Shown here in pieces: positions 49,401 through 58,015 of a stretch of 64,000 nucleotides of DNA; position 1 is the stretch's first letter, and every line of letters begins with the position of its first letter. The DNA is from Brachycybe producta. Its lineage: Eukaryota > Arthropoda > Diplopoda > Playtdesmida > Andrognathidae. A model generated the notes under the pieces. That model saw only the letters and a list, made by a program, of their open reading frames with translations, did not search any database and was not told the origin of the DNA. The translations under genes were made by a program, and so were the position numbers. The stretch is taken from positions 497,501 through 561,500 of the forward strand of contig JAUPFP010000035.1 of the NCBI GenBank assembly GCA_036925085.1. The letters are read 5' to 3'.

Positions 49401-52400
49401 AAAAAGCAACAACAGCTGGCTCATTTTTTTAAAAAATGTGGCTGTCCCTGATGGAGCGAGGAAAGATATTTTTATTATCTACTTTTACTACTTCAAGTGC
49501 CATCTGTTGATAAACATTGAAATTGATATTAATCATCGCAGCAGTTGGTGGAAAGAGACTTCCACATCATTCAAAATTTGTAAACAAGGAGTTGGAATTG
49601 TTTCGAAACAACCTGTTGAATTCTTTTAAGGTGGCTTTATAGATAATCAGTTTGCTCCCCCCCCCCCGCACCCCCTCTTCTTACGGCACCATTGCAATGT
49701 CTAATGCTATGCTGTATAGGTGTTTTTTTTTGTAAAATTTGGATGCAAAAACGCCAAGTAAACTGTTTTTTTTTAGAAACAACATTATGAAAAAATTCAA
49801 ATTGTTTTCAAAAGTTGCACTAACATAAGCAAATTGCTAAACATTTTTATTTGAATACCTACCTCCTCACTCCAATTTCTAACTCTTTATATCTGCGAAA
49901 CATTAGGTAATTGGGGAAATGCTAAAAAAATTTCAGACATTTCATTCATTATAAAAGAAATTCTAAAAAATGAATTTGGCGCCGCCGTCTTATTTTCTAA
50001 AAGTTTAAAATGGACAATTCGAAGTGAAATAGTTTCACTTGTAGTTGCTCTTTTAGTGGAATTTGTTTTTTTTATTTTTGTTATATATATTAATTATTTT
50101 TTATATATATATATTAAGCTTTGTCTGTCTGTGTATAACGCTGTACAAACAAGAACAGAAACGTTTAAGCACGTCGGAATTTATTTCAATTGAAATGAAC
50201 CTGTTTTTTTTCTCATGGTCAACTTTATGTTGCACTATCTCCATCCAAGAATCCAAACAATATTAAGGTTCTTATGAAGTAGTCCTATTTGAATAAAATA
50301 GTTTAATAATTTTAGTAGCAAAATTAAACTAGAATTTTGCTCCCGTCATTTATGACGGGTGTTTACCCCACTAGTATAATATTATTAAACATAAATATGG
50401 CCTAATTAAATCTGCTTAAAAATGACAACATTGCAAACAAATGGATTAAAGAATGAAATTCAAGTTGAAACATTATTAGTAAACAAGATACTAAAATGAG
50501 ATATTTTGTTGTTTTTCAAGAAATCATTTTTTTTCTTCTTAAACATTGTTCTTTGAAAGAGCAAGTAAACTATACCCAGTAAACATGTTTGGGCAATTGT
50601 TGTTTAGCTTGTGTTGTTTGTTGTTTTGACTTCGATTTAGCTGTTTTCTATGATTAATCTACGTGCAGTGATTCTCTACAGCTTATGTTATTTATTCATC
50701 ATACTTCTCAGTTTCTCGCTCCGGTAATAATTCATGTTGGCATTAAATAAAACATGCAGAAGGTGAACTTTGAGAGAAAAAAAACAATGGATCTCGTTGC
50801 ACTTGCATAAAACATTCAATATTTTATAAACAAAAAAGTCATCAACTGGTGAAAATATATTTGGTGAATGTTCTTTTTTTACGTTTTTTTGTTTTGTGTT
50901 TTTGTTCGACCTTTAGGTTCGAGATGTGGCTCAGACTCTCATTCAAAAGCTAATGAATCAAGTTGCGACTCCACAGGTAACTTTCATAATAAATGCGTGT
51001 CAAGTGTGACTCGATTTTGGTTTGGACCATCTGTGTTTCATTCAAGAGTTATAAATAAAATGATGCTTGTTTTTTTCATTTCAGTATGTGTTTGACAAAC
51101 TGCCTTATGCATTTTCGCATAAAAATGGTCGAGTGAGGCAAGAGGTCATGGTCACATTGCAGAAATCACTTCAACAGTAAGTCTGGGGTCGATTATTTTA
51201 CGAATACTCGTCACTCGTACTTACGGTATTGGGAGGTTAATTTAGTTTGGTAATGGAGTTATACAATTAATCGGTTGAATGGAACTCATTTTTTTTTTCA
51301 TTCGAGGCAAATCTGGTTCGAGACCGTCTTTCACGGTTCTCATTATGAATGCAATTTACACGGTAACCTCGAATTAATGAATACAATTCATATTCATGAA
51401 TGTTCATTAACTTTTTTTTTATTAATGAATGAAGTTAATTACAGACTCGTTAGACTTTCTCGAGAGCTCTGAAACAATTTCATCGACTTGAGATTTTTGG
51501 TAGGAAGTTCTAGCCACAGTTTTCTTTCTTTCTTGATAATAACTTTAAAGTAACTTGACTGTTATGGCTAGTTCTCACAACCTTCATGTAGCTTAGGCTA
51601 AGGACTTAGCCTATGTATAAGGGTTGTGAGAACACACACTAGATGGTGGTCATGTCAAATGTTAGCTTTGGTTAGGTTGCCTTGGTTACCCATATGTAGC
51701 CTACACATTATTTAGTGTGAATGCAAGACAAAGTTAACTTGATCGTACACCACCTGGTGGTCATAAATCTGAATAGAGAATGACGTAATTCATTTTCTAT
51801 TTCCATTGTTAGATGTTTCAGTCTATTTGTTAATTTATTAAAATAATTTAAAATTATCAATTGATCTTTATTTAATAATTACGTATTTCCATAAACTCTA
51901 AATCATCAACCTACCTACAATTAAAATACATTATGTTGCATTTAGTGTGTTCAATGAAGACTCGTGTAATTCAGTTTTGTTAGTATGGACAATATCAGCC
52001 ATTTTCCCCTCCAATTATGTATACATTATGCAGGCTATACACAGCACAATGTCCACACATAATGGCCAGTGCCAAATTTGTAAAAATGAAATAAATATGC
52101 TGTAGTGAGCGCCATCTTTAGGCAGGTCATGAAGCCCATATGTAGCTGCTCACATGTGAACACGGTCGTTTAGCCAAGGCTATTTTAGCCCGAGCTACAA
52201 GAAGGTTGTGAGAACTAGGCATTAGAAATTGGAAGAATGAAGGGACTGGTTAAAGATATTTTCAATTTGAATTTTTTTAAATTACACTTTACCACGTTGT
52301 GAAAATGTGTCAAGTTGTTTCAAACAGTTACTTTATTTTTCTGGTTTCTAATATTTTAAATTTATTCTTTAAAGTTCTTCTTAAGAGATTAGACACTCCA

Positions 52401-54939
52401 GATGAGACATGCTCAATTTTCCGGTTCTAAAGTTGCTCAAATGGCTCTAGCAACCAAACGGCAATTCGAAACGTCATGAATTTACCGTAACACCTATAAT
52501 GTATAACATATTAAGCAGTACAACCAATTTTTCTTAAAGTGGAAAATGTTTCTAAAGAACCGAAAGGTGGCTACTGAAAGGGACCTTTCTAATGTCCATT
52601 GGTCAATGAGTCAGACAAATTAGCATAATTCAAAATTGTATAAAATAAAACCCCCTTTAAATATTGCATCAAACTGATGTTAATACCTGGCCATTGCATT
52701 CAAGAAGAGGTTGTATCATGCAGCACGTACACGCTGGACTGTCTAGGCTCTTAAACTCAGTTTTAAGAGAGAAAGGTAGTTTGTACACGTGAAATTTTGC
52801 TTAAAATTGTGGCAACTTCGTCATGCAGGCTTAGACAAGGAATTTCTATTATCTGACCAAACTACGTTTATAGTTTATGAGTAATAAGACGCCACGTTCA
52901 GTTTAATCATGACACATTTATAGCTACGTGACGTTGTCTGTTTCCTTTCACGTCATTGTAATCAAATAATGTTGCACCGTTGTCAACATTGAGAAAAGAT
53001 GGCAAACAGAACTGAAAACGCAACTTAATGTGTGAACGCAGTCACTGATGGCGCCATTTTGAGAGGTCGCACGTGGCGACCTGTCATCTCCACGTTTCGA
53101 CTATAAATGGCGAATATCACACGAATTTTAATGAGATATATTCACTGTGAAAGTAACTTTAAAAATAATCTACTATTGTGTTTTGTGGGTTACTTTTCGA
53201 CTACATTAATAATAAAAAAGACTACATTCAGAATGAATAAAATAAGGGAGAAAATGAATAACATCATCTGAGTGCATTGCTCTTTTTGAAAGCTACAAAA
53301 AAAAAATCTTATTGTTCATTCTTTGGAATTTTGTCCCGATTGTGGTGGCCATTGCCTCATTTGTATCTGTTCCCACCATTTAATGGTTAATGTGTTTTTG
53401 TGATGTTTGAATTGTCTTAACACTTTTAGATGATGATGAGCATGAGAAAAAGAAAACGACTGCTTTTTTATTGTTGTATTTTATCTATTTTTTTTTTAGG
53501 AACGGTGCACAGTCACTTTCACTTTCAAAGATAGTGCCATTTATTGTGAAGTTGCTCGGTGACCCTACAGCTCCAGTAAAATATCGTGTCTCGAGTAAAA
53601 TTTGTTTCTTATTTCTGAAAGTGACTCGATTGTCGTTTTGTTTTCGTAGGTACGAGACGAAGCTGTTAATACACTAGTCGAAATCTATCGCCATGTAGGA
53701 GAGAGGGTTCGCACGGATCTTGCCAAAAAACATGCAATCCCTCCTGCTAAGTAAGTTACAAATTTCGTTGCCATCGTCGTTTGGTTTGTCTACGACGTTA
53801 TTTCAACACGTCGCACTAGAACGTCAATGCTATTGTAGTGTCGGTGCTTTCTTTGAATGGAAATTTGTTGTTTTGCGTGCAAAGTAGGCTACAGTTGACA
53901 CATAAAATGGAATTACTGTCTCGGGTGCCTCATATGTACAATAGGTCAATGATTTATGACTTTTTATACTAAGCTTTCTTCTATATTGTTTTTGAATCTT
54001 ACTTTATATTCTGTTTGAGTGTGAACTAAGTTGGCTGCTGACTTCTGTGACATTATTCTTCATTATGTAATCTTAGCAATATTTAGAACGGAGTTTACGA
54101 AATGTCATTTTTATAGTTATTCTTGCACCTATGTCTAAATTCGATATTTAGGCTTTCAAACTAGATTAACCGGTGCTGAACTGAGTAAGTAACATATTCA
54201 AGAAGGAAACATGGCACTTGAACTTCAACTTGAACTATTTGAGCAGGGTTTTAACATGGAAGCTCCCAATTCAATGTTACTCCATAAAATATCGTTTTTC
54301 TATGTTCGAACTCTTGTTTAGAAGGTCAGAGGTGCGCTAGGAGAAAAAGACGGCTGGGAAAAATTACTAGCCAAGTTCTATAGAGTAAGAAACTCAAACT
54401 GCCTAGAATTACACATGATTTTCGTTTTGCCTACAATAAAAGTGTGAATTTCTTTTGCTAGTTTGCAAACAAAAAATGTCTGCAATAACTTTAACTTTTG
54501 TTTTTGTTTTTTTGAACTTATTTTTGTTCTCCAGCTCGGAACTTAAGGGAAGGAATTATTTATGTTTTATTCTTAGATGTGGTTGTGTTCGTAACAAAAA
54601 GAATACACATTCTCACAGAAGCATTTGAAACAGTGTCAGACACAAAAAAGTTTCATTTTATGAAAAGGAAAAATCAGTTGGTGAATCACTTCTAGAATTA
54701 AAATTTTAACTTTATCGCTGAGTTTGTGTTTTTTGAGAAAAATAAACGTAACGAATTTTTCGACACTTAACAGGAATGTCTGCTGATATATAAAATGATA
54801 TTGATACTCTTTTTTTTTTTTTTTCATTTCAGACTTCAAGCCATTCTTGCTAAGTTTGATGACGTAAGAAACTCTGGTCAAATGATGCCAACAGCCAATC
54901 TGACTGGTGGCAGCTCGACGACTAGTTCTTTGGACGAAG
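28294..54939 (+). CDS. CLASP: CLASP (CLIP-associating protein), N-terminal TOG domain, 3' part off window
   Basis: Microtubule plus-end protein of the CLASP/Mast/Orbit family, which promotes rescue and suppresses catastrophe. Eight coding exons in the window (28294-28479, 46735-46810, 49152-49195, 50917-50976, 51085-51176, 53500-53575, 53650-53750, 54833-54939) join in phase to give 247 residues. They cover the whole first TOG array of HEAT repeats. Segments matching vertebrate CLASP1/2 include SSNFKVALNGLEIL, VLPATVDRLGDNKDQVRD, LSLSKIVPFIVKLLGDP, the very conserved VEIYRHVGERVRTDL, and ILAKFDDVRNSGQM. After this comes a Ser/Thr-rich linker (GGSSTTSSLDE), as expected. The next exon should begin in phase 1 and was not found before 64000. 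TOG2, SxIP motifs, TOG3 and the C-terminal domain are therefore outside. Intron 28480-46734 (18.3 kb) is full of repeats. Confidence 0.93.
28840..29360. other. Unassigned GC-richer island in CLASP intron 1
   Basis: The base composition differs visibly from its AT-rich surroundings. TAACACGAAA-type motifs stand at both margins in opposite orientation (near 28871 and 29340), as in a transposon. An open frame at 29061-29258 (65 residues, SDDGSVDYEYKF onward) resembles no family I know. A hairpin CTTCTCAAC/GGTTGAGAAG lies near 29018-29041. Confidence 0.35.
30483..30783. mobile_element. hAT-type MITE, TAGAGATGGG ends, copy 3
   Basis: Ends TAGAGATGGGCGAATA and TATTCGCCCATCTTTA, with the same termini as 25213-25594 and 46197-46586 but an interior that has diverged or been replaced. 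No convincing 8-bp duplication was found. Confidence 0.6.
30791..31092. repeat. Fold-back element, ~302 bp
   Basis: Ends CGGAGCCCTGTAAAG and CTTTACAGGACTCCG. Arms of over 100 bp pair through ATCTCGACATTTCGACTTTT and CCATGTTAATTGTGCCATGT. A related end (CGAGCCCTGTGAAGGGC) stands alone near 36250. Confidence 0.75.
31877..32082. mobile_element. Fold-back MITE, ACAGGCA family, 206 bp
   Basis: Same length and near-identical sequence to 42618-42823, with arms CCGATTTCTAATTGCCTGT and complement. The core contains GTTGGCTCCGC and GCGGAGCCAAC. Flanks ATTAAAAT and GTTAAAAT look like a decayed target duplication. Confidence 0.8.
32395..32765. repeat. MITE rich in ATAGTT motifs, copy 1
   Basis: Ends CTCGTTTTCACGATGATAGTT and AACTATCACCGTGAAAACGAG. 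The interior repeats AACTATCGT-like units in both orientations. An inverted, diverged copy is at 61510-61925. Confidence 0.7.
33651..34032. repeat. MITE, ~382 bp
   Basis: Ends GGTCCAATTATACAGGAAC and GTTCCTGTATAGTTGGACC. Arms continue through GACGACTACGGGACGAGCA and its complement (about 45 bp). Confidence 0.75.
34123..34513. repeat. Fold-back MITE with TA ends, ~391 bp
   Basis: Ends TACAGGGTGTCTACA and TGTAGACACCCTGTA. Arms of about 180 bp pair almost throughout, including TTTGGTGCGTTTGGCGCTGT and its complement near the centre. TA at both ends suggests a Tc1/mariner-mobilised element. A lone matching end (GACACCCTGTA) is at about 48525. Confidence 0.8.
35068..35258. repeat. MITE, ~190 bp
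   Basis: Inverted ends GCCTGGTTCAGACCATG and CATGGTCTGAACCAGGC, about 20 bp. The interior has no further symmetry. Confidence 0.7.
36108..36174. repeat. Perfect 29-bp palindrome with 9-base loop
   Basis: Arms 36108-36136 and 36146-36174 (ending TCGACTCCAGC, restarting GCTGGAGTCGA) are complementary at all 29 positions. Complete identity in decaying intronic sequence implies very recent formation or repair-templated maintenance. Confidence 0.85.
37938..38073. repeat. MITE, ~136 bp
   Basis: Ends GGCCTTGTTACAAACATACG and CGTATTTTCGTAACCAGCC, nearly full-length pairing. It carries one TGACGTCA site (37991) in its loop. Confidence 0.65.
38321..38566. repeat. MITE, CTCAGAGGTAAAC family, copy 1
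   Basis: Ends GCCTCAGAGGTAGACTGTG and CACAGTTTACCTCTGAGGC. Inner blocks (CAGCTTGTCAAGTTCTATC, GTTAAGTCCTATTCC) recur in inverted orientation at 55313-55587. Confidence 0.75.
38879..39230. repeat. MITE, ~352 bp
   Basis: Ends TTGCCGCACACTATACATCGG and CCGATGTAGTGTGCAGCAT, inner TTCCG/CGGAA-rich repeats. The ends are of hAT style; no target duplication was resolved. Confidence 0.65.
40152..40953. mobile_element. Fossil element with TG...CA ends: solo LTR or long TIR element
   Basis: About 802 bp bounded by TGTGACCGG and CCGGTCACA, flanked by direct TAAG repeats (40148-40151, 40954-40957). TG...CA ends with a 4-base duplication fit a solo LTR. The ends are also inverted repeats of about 25 bp, which would fit a DNA element. 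No coding sequence was seen, and the family is not assigned. Age cannot be judged from one copy. Confidence 0.4.
40965..41419. repeat. hAT-style MITE, ~455 bp
   Basis: Ends AGGCTGGTTTCACACTGTCC and GGACCGTGTGAAACCAGCCT, inner CCGGG/CCCGG repeats. It starts within 12 bp of the preceding element. No 8-bp duplication was resolved. Confidence 0.7.
42351..42905 (+). pseudogene. hAT transposase C-terminal fragment, interrupted
   Basis: Begins after an acceptor-like CTATTTTAG. Readable blocks: KLNKFSVIQDLQDNLK, LKELQKICAVLNGENL, the hAT-typical PVTSCDVERTFSKYKA, then after the MITE ILHNNLHNFKLQNLRMFFVV. At least two small frame changes separate these blocks, plus the MITE insertion. CDVERxFSxYK is the widespread hAT dimerisation-region motif. 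Not functional. Confidence 0.8.
42618..42823. mobile_element. Fold-back MITE, ACAGGCA family, 206 bp, 9-bp duplication
   Basis: Ends ACAGGCATTTAGAAATCGG and CCGATTTCTAAATGCCTGT. It is flanked by perfect GTATAAAGC repeats (42609-42617, 42824-42832). It inserted inside the KYKA codons of the hAT transposase. The 9-bp duplication and long arms suggest a Mutator-like (MULE) source; this is an inference. Confidence 0.88.
43547..43685. repeat. GC-richer fold-back, ~139 bp
   Basis: Ends ACTTAGGGATCACCCAAACC and GGTTTGGGTGATCTCTTAAGT. Inner GGAAGGTCGCGCGGGACAT pairs with ATGTCCCGCGACCTTCC around a central CCATATG. Confidence 0.75.
43700..45160. other. CLASP intron 1, nothing recognised
   Basis: Contains a G10 run near 43759 and A/T homopolymers. 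No repeat pair, exon or RNA gene was identified. Confidence 0.4.
45165..46180 (-). mobile_element. Decayed LINE copy, same type as 21184-22200
   Basis: On the minus strand RT pieces appear in order: IFLLLFINNLI, CRLFTDDTIQYC (ADD to TDD), then after a Tc1 insertion WQLRFNKQKCCMLRI, YKSLVHLHLEYC, TSVTKMLFEA, ARRTDYSL-like text and WNSLAKGV. Frames change several times and stops occur. About 35 residues of RT are missing next to the insertion. Boundaries are approximate. It is much older than the 21-kb copy. Confidence 0.7.
45791..46096 (+). mobile_element. Tc1/mariner fragment nested in the LINE
   Basis: The open frame 45792-45989 reads IENLWAICKIRLQKM...SMPRRVQAVITAKGGHISY and then stops. 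IENLW (start of the third-catalytic-residue block) and PRRVxAVIxAKGG are Tc1 transposase C-terminal signatures. The right edge ends ...CAATACTG followed by TA (46095-46096), where LINE sequence resumes. The left part of the transposon is missing, along with adjacent LINE codons, so one deletion probably removed both. Confidence 0.82.
46197..46586. mobile_element. hAT-type MITE, TAGAGATGGG family, copy 2
   Basis: Ends TAGAGGTGGACGAATCC and GGATTCCAATGTGACATTTCTA. Perfect 8-bp direct repeats GTTTTGAC at 46189-46196 and 46587-46594. Co-linear with 25213-25594. It ends about 150 bp before CLASP exon 2. Confidence 0.85.
46735..46810 (+). CDS. CLASP: CLASP coding exon 2
   Basis: VALNGLEILVHFVDR...YLST, 25 codons plus 1 base. 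Acceptor TTGTTGCAG after a long T tract. It joins SSNFK directly, so nothing is missing across the 18.3-kb intron. Confidence 0.92.
48001..48042. repeat. Hairpin, ~18-bp arms
   Basis: CTTTTGGCCACATTTTAG pairs with CTAAAATGTAGCCAAAAG apart from one base, with a 6-base loop. Confidence 0.65.
49152..49195 (+). CDS. CLASP: CLASP coding exon 3 (44 bp)
   Basis: Very short exon, completing Val and then LPATVDRLGDNKDQ. Acceptor TTTTTCAG, donor CAG|GTAATA. Confidence 0.92.
50283..50374 (+). mobile_element. Miniature Helitron-like element with textbook 3' end
   Basis: 3' end: perfect hairpin CCCGTCATTTATGACGGG (50342-50359), an 11-base spacer, CTAG (50371-50374), then T. This is the Helitron rule (hairpin 10-12 bases before CTRR, insertion before T). 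A candidate 5' end TCCTATTTGAATAAAATAG at 50283 resembles animal Helitron starts, but the base before it is G, not A. If right, the element is only 92 bp. Confidence 0.55.
50917..50976 (+). CDS. CLASP: CLASP coding exon 4 (60 bp)
   Basis: VRDVAQTLIQKLMNQVATPQ, phase 0 on both sides. Confidence 0.92.
51085..51176 (+). CDS. CLASP: CLASP coding exon 5
   Basis: YVFDKLPYAFSHKNGRVRQE...LQKSLQ plus two bases. Matches the vertebrate YVWDRMLGGFKHKNFRTRE region. Donor CAACA|GTAAGT. Confidence 0.92.
51565..52220. repeat. MITE, ~656 bp, in CLASP intron
   Basis: Ends TAGTTCTCACAACCTTC and GAAGGTTGTGAGAACTA, with TGTAGCT just inside each. Inner inverted pairs include CTAGATGGTGGTCAT against ACCACCTGGTGGTCAT-like sequence. 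Confidence 0.7.
52221..53499 (+). other. CLASP intron, no further feature recognised
   Basis: AT-rich intronic sequence between the MITE and coding exon 6. No repeat pair or exon was identified. Confidence 0.4.
53500..53575 (+). CDS. CLASP: CLASP coding exon 6
   Basis: NGAQSLSLSKIVPFIVKLLG DPTAP. Acceptor in a T run ending TTTAG. Confidence 0.92.
53650..53750 (+). CDS. CLASP: CLASP coding exon 7
   Basis: VRDEAVNTLVEIYRHVGERV and following residues to HAIPPA. It contains the family hallmark EIYRHVGERVR. The upstream intron is only 74 bp. Confidence 0.93.
54833..54939 (+). CDS. CLASP: CLASP coding exon 8
   Basis: LQAILAKFDDVRNSGQ, then a Ser/Thr-rich linker. Ends in phase 1 with donor GAAG|GTAGGA. 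Confidence 0.92.
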
Positions 54940-55312
54940 GTAGGAACCACAAATCTTTCTTATATTCTTTGATACAAAGTAAGTTTGACCAGTGTATATG
55001 TTTTTGTATTGAAATTCATGCGAAATTTGATACTTCGTCATCATTACGGTCTTATTTCGTTTCAAAATAGAACAGGAGGACATGCAAGCGACGACATTTT
55101 ATTCCTATAGTCACCGTGAACATACCAGCCAGCGTCATCTGGTAACAAGAAAAACAATTGACAGTAGGGAATAGATTAGTGATCGAGGAGGAGCAAGGGT
55201 CTTATCTGGCCTCATAGATAATAATGGTAGCTTTCTCTACTTTTAATCGTTTTTCTCGTTAATGGATTACGCTTGCAGGTATTTTGCACGTTGTCTATAA
55301 GATAAAAATCAG

Positions 55313-55587
55313 TGCCGGAGAGGTAAACTGGGTTAAGTCACAAAACCTAATTTTTTTGCAGGAGAGTCATTTGAAAGTTTTGTCCTTCATTGAAGGGAAT
55401 AGGACTTAATATGGTATAAAACCATCTAGCGGCCGATGTGTAATACTGTGGACTTAAAACTGTTTACCGTTGATAGAACTCGACAAGCTGATTCATAATA
55501 TTTTACATATTATGAATCAGCTTGTTGAGTTCAAATGGTATTTTTTTAAGAAAAACAATGTGACTTAACACTGTTTACCTCTGAGAA
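55313..55587. repeat. MITE, CTCAGAGGTAAAC family, copy 2
   Basis: Ends GCCGGAGAGGTAAACTG and CAGTTTACCTCTGAG-like sequence. Co-linear with the reverse complement of 38321-38566. It has an added internal palindrome TATGAATCAGCTTGTTGAG near 55490-55530. Confidence 0.75.
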
Positions 55588-56589
55588 AACTGATAACATT
55601 TTGTTAAAAAAAAAACGAATTTTAGCTAATTCTTTATTGTAGAGATTAGAATTTTTTTACGAGCGTATACATTATACAGTCATATCTTGCTTAACATTAC
55701 CACTCGGAAAGATACCTCGTTATAACGTAGTTTCCCCAAACTAATAGCTTTGTACAACGGCGCCTTTACGCCAGTGATGATTCGGTTAGCGATGATTTAA
55801 ATGATTAACGATACATTTTCCAGAAACACATTCATTTCGTTGTGCAAAATATGTATGTACTTCTATTTTTTATATTTTAGTTATTATTTTATTTTAATTA
55901 TTTCTGTTCGTTTCTTTATTGTGGGGGTTTCTTTTCTGAAGGCTTTTCTCAAACGAATTATGTTTCAGTTTTTTTTTTGCCGGAGTTTATTGGGGGGGGG
56001 GCCTCGAAGCACATGGAAAATTAGAGGTGTGCAGTGATGACGATTAGTTTTTTTTTCTGATAACAAAGGTGAAATGAAAGTTAATGAAACTGAGGAGAGA
56101 GGCCTTGTTTTACAACTTTATACAAACTTTAGTTATTAACTTAACGATAGATTGTAGTTTTTTTTTTGGTACTTCTTTGAATTCTCCGATTGCTCCTCTA
56201 TGGTACGTGTTAATTTGCAGTACGTGCCATGGTGTGGTTGTGAGGCATATCATTATATGGGTGGGTTGGCACTTTAGTCCTTCGCTGGTATTTGCCTTCT
56301 AGCTACCCTTTCTCTAAAAGGTAACAGTTACAAATTATGTATTGTACAAGTTTCTACTGTAAGTGAAAAGCTAAGATTAATTGCTTGTGTTATTCGTAAC
56401 GATCAAACAGGTGTTTGATGAAATTAAGGTAATTGATTTTTTTTTTATGAAAGTGAACTTGTAGTATGGACTACTATACACAATTACTACTTGAGTTCGA
56501 ACAGCCAGCTCTTCACTTTTAATAATTTTTATATGTTTATTAGAGTACATGCCAGGGTATTTTTTAAGAAACAAATAAAAATAAACAAA

Positions 56590-56865
56590 TTAGATTATGT
56601 TTAAAACTAGAATGGTAAATGAACGCGATATTTTCCGTTTATTACCTTTGAAAACAAGCGTTTTAGGGATGTTTGAAAAATTGCTACCATATTTTTTACT
56701 TTTAACTAACTTTGGAGTAAATTTAAACCTACATAACCTAAACAACTGTAAAAAGAAAATGGAATCATGTTAAATACTAGAGTATTAAGTGAAAATGATT
56801 TAAGATATTTTGATTTTTATTATCTTTGAAAATAAACTTTATAAGGATGTTTAACAAATTATTAA
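56590..56865. repeat. Diverged tandem duplication
   Basis: Two units of the order ACTAGA...TTATTACCTTTGAAAACAAG...GGATGTTTGA and ACTAGA...TTATTATCTTTGAAAATAAA...GGATGTTTAA, about 180 bp apart. Confidence 0.5.
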
Positions 56866-56869
56866 TGTA

Positions 56870-57189
56870 CTAGTGGGGTAACCCGTCATAAATAGTAGCA
56901 ATTGTGCAATAGTAGCAAAATTAAACTAGAATTTATCACAGGCAATTGTGCCCAGCATTATAATTTTTTTTCCTCCGCCCTTTTATGACGTCAGACCAAG
57001 TAACAAACCAATTAGAAATTGATGACGTTCATAAAAGGGCGGAACAAAAGAAATTCTAATGCTGGGCACAATTGCCTGTGATAAATTCTAGTTTAATTTT
57101 GCTACTATTATTTTCTCCCTTTTTGACCTCCATTGCTCTAAAGAGCAATGGACCAATGGAGGTATGAAGACCAATGGAGGTATATAGGA
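56870..57189 (-). mobile_element. Non-autonomous Helitron-like element, 320 bp, carrying a MITE
   Basis: On the minus strand it starts A|TCCTATATACCTCC (57189) and ends TTATGACGGGTTACCCCACTAG|T (56870). Both ends therefore fit the rule for insertion between A and T with TC...CTAG termini, though the left arm of the 3' hairpin is damaged. A stretch with GTAGCAAAATTAAACTAGAA is shared with 50312-50334. A similar 5' end (CCCTATAGACCTCCATTGC) lies near 58060-58076. Confidence 0.55.
56938..57079. mobile_element. Fold-back MITE, ACAGGCA family, 142 bp
   Basis: Ends ACAGGCAATTGTGCCCAGC and GCTGGGCACAATTGCCTGT, core CCGCCCTTTTATGACGTCA and ATAAAAGGGCGG. The flanks are inverted, not direct, copies for another ~30 bases each side, so the fold-back is longer than the MITE proper. 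Confidence 0.7.
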
Positions 57190-57787
57190 TCATGCAAGAA
57201 AAGGGGGAAAAAAGGATGTCTGTGTGTGTGTGTATGTGTGTGTGTGTGTCCGGAACCGATTTAGTTCCTCGAATAACTCAAGAACGGAATGAGATAAAGA
57301 CATGCAGTATTTTTTATTTGATTCCGTGGGTCAATATGAAGCTCCTGACAAAAAATTAGAAAATTTTACCCAGGGGTTATTTTTGTATGATTTTTTTAGA
57401 AACAAATTTTGAGTTTTTGGTCATAATTTTTAGTGGGTCGAACAACTCGAAAACGGGGCCACCTACAATAAAATGTCATCAGACCTAAAATGATGTAAAC
57501 ATTCTGACGATGAAACTGTAAAAAAATTGGAATTTTAGAGCGATTCGATATATAAAATTTCGATTTTTTAAAAACGTAATTTTTTTTAAAAAAAATCTCG
57601 ATTCTTCCTCTTTCCAGTTGTAGCATTCGAAAGGGGGGACTTTTCTATTATTTAGGAGGGGTGTTCCTTTCTATGTTCTGTTATTATTTTTGTATATTAG
57701 AATACATGTGACGTATATTCATTCTAAACCATATTATTACAAATGAATGACGCATGCGCATCACATGTAACTATGTCATGTACTTGA

Positions 57788-58015
57788 ATACATACATGTG
57801 TTTATCTATATACACATGCGCACACGTCTATACATGTGCGTACACATGCGCACAAGTGTGTACATGTGCGTACACATGCGCACAAGTGTGTACATGTGCG
57901 TACACATGCGCACACGTGTGTACATGTGCGTACACATGCGTACACGTGTGTACATGTGTGTACTCATGCGCACACGTGTGTTCATGTGCGTACTCATGCG
58001 CACACATGTAACAAT
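57788..58015. repeat. ~30-bp minisatellite of alternating purine-pyrimidine
   Basis: About seven units of the type TACACATGCGCACACGTGTG + TACATGTGCG. The run 57886-57963 alternates purine and pyrimidine without a break for 78 bases; the rest has only a few breaks (CACAAG, ACTC). Each unit is also nearly self-complementary. Such DNA is prone to Z-form and cruciform. The open frames across it on both strands are a by-product of the alternation. Confidence 0.9.

Noticed and set aside
54940-55072. Extension of the CLASP frame past 54939
   Set aside because: The open reading continues through a strong donor (GAAG|GTAGGA) into AT-rich sequence unlike CLASP, so it is intronic read-through.
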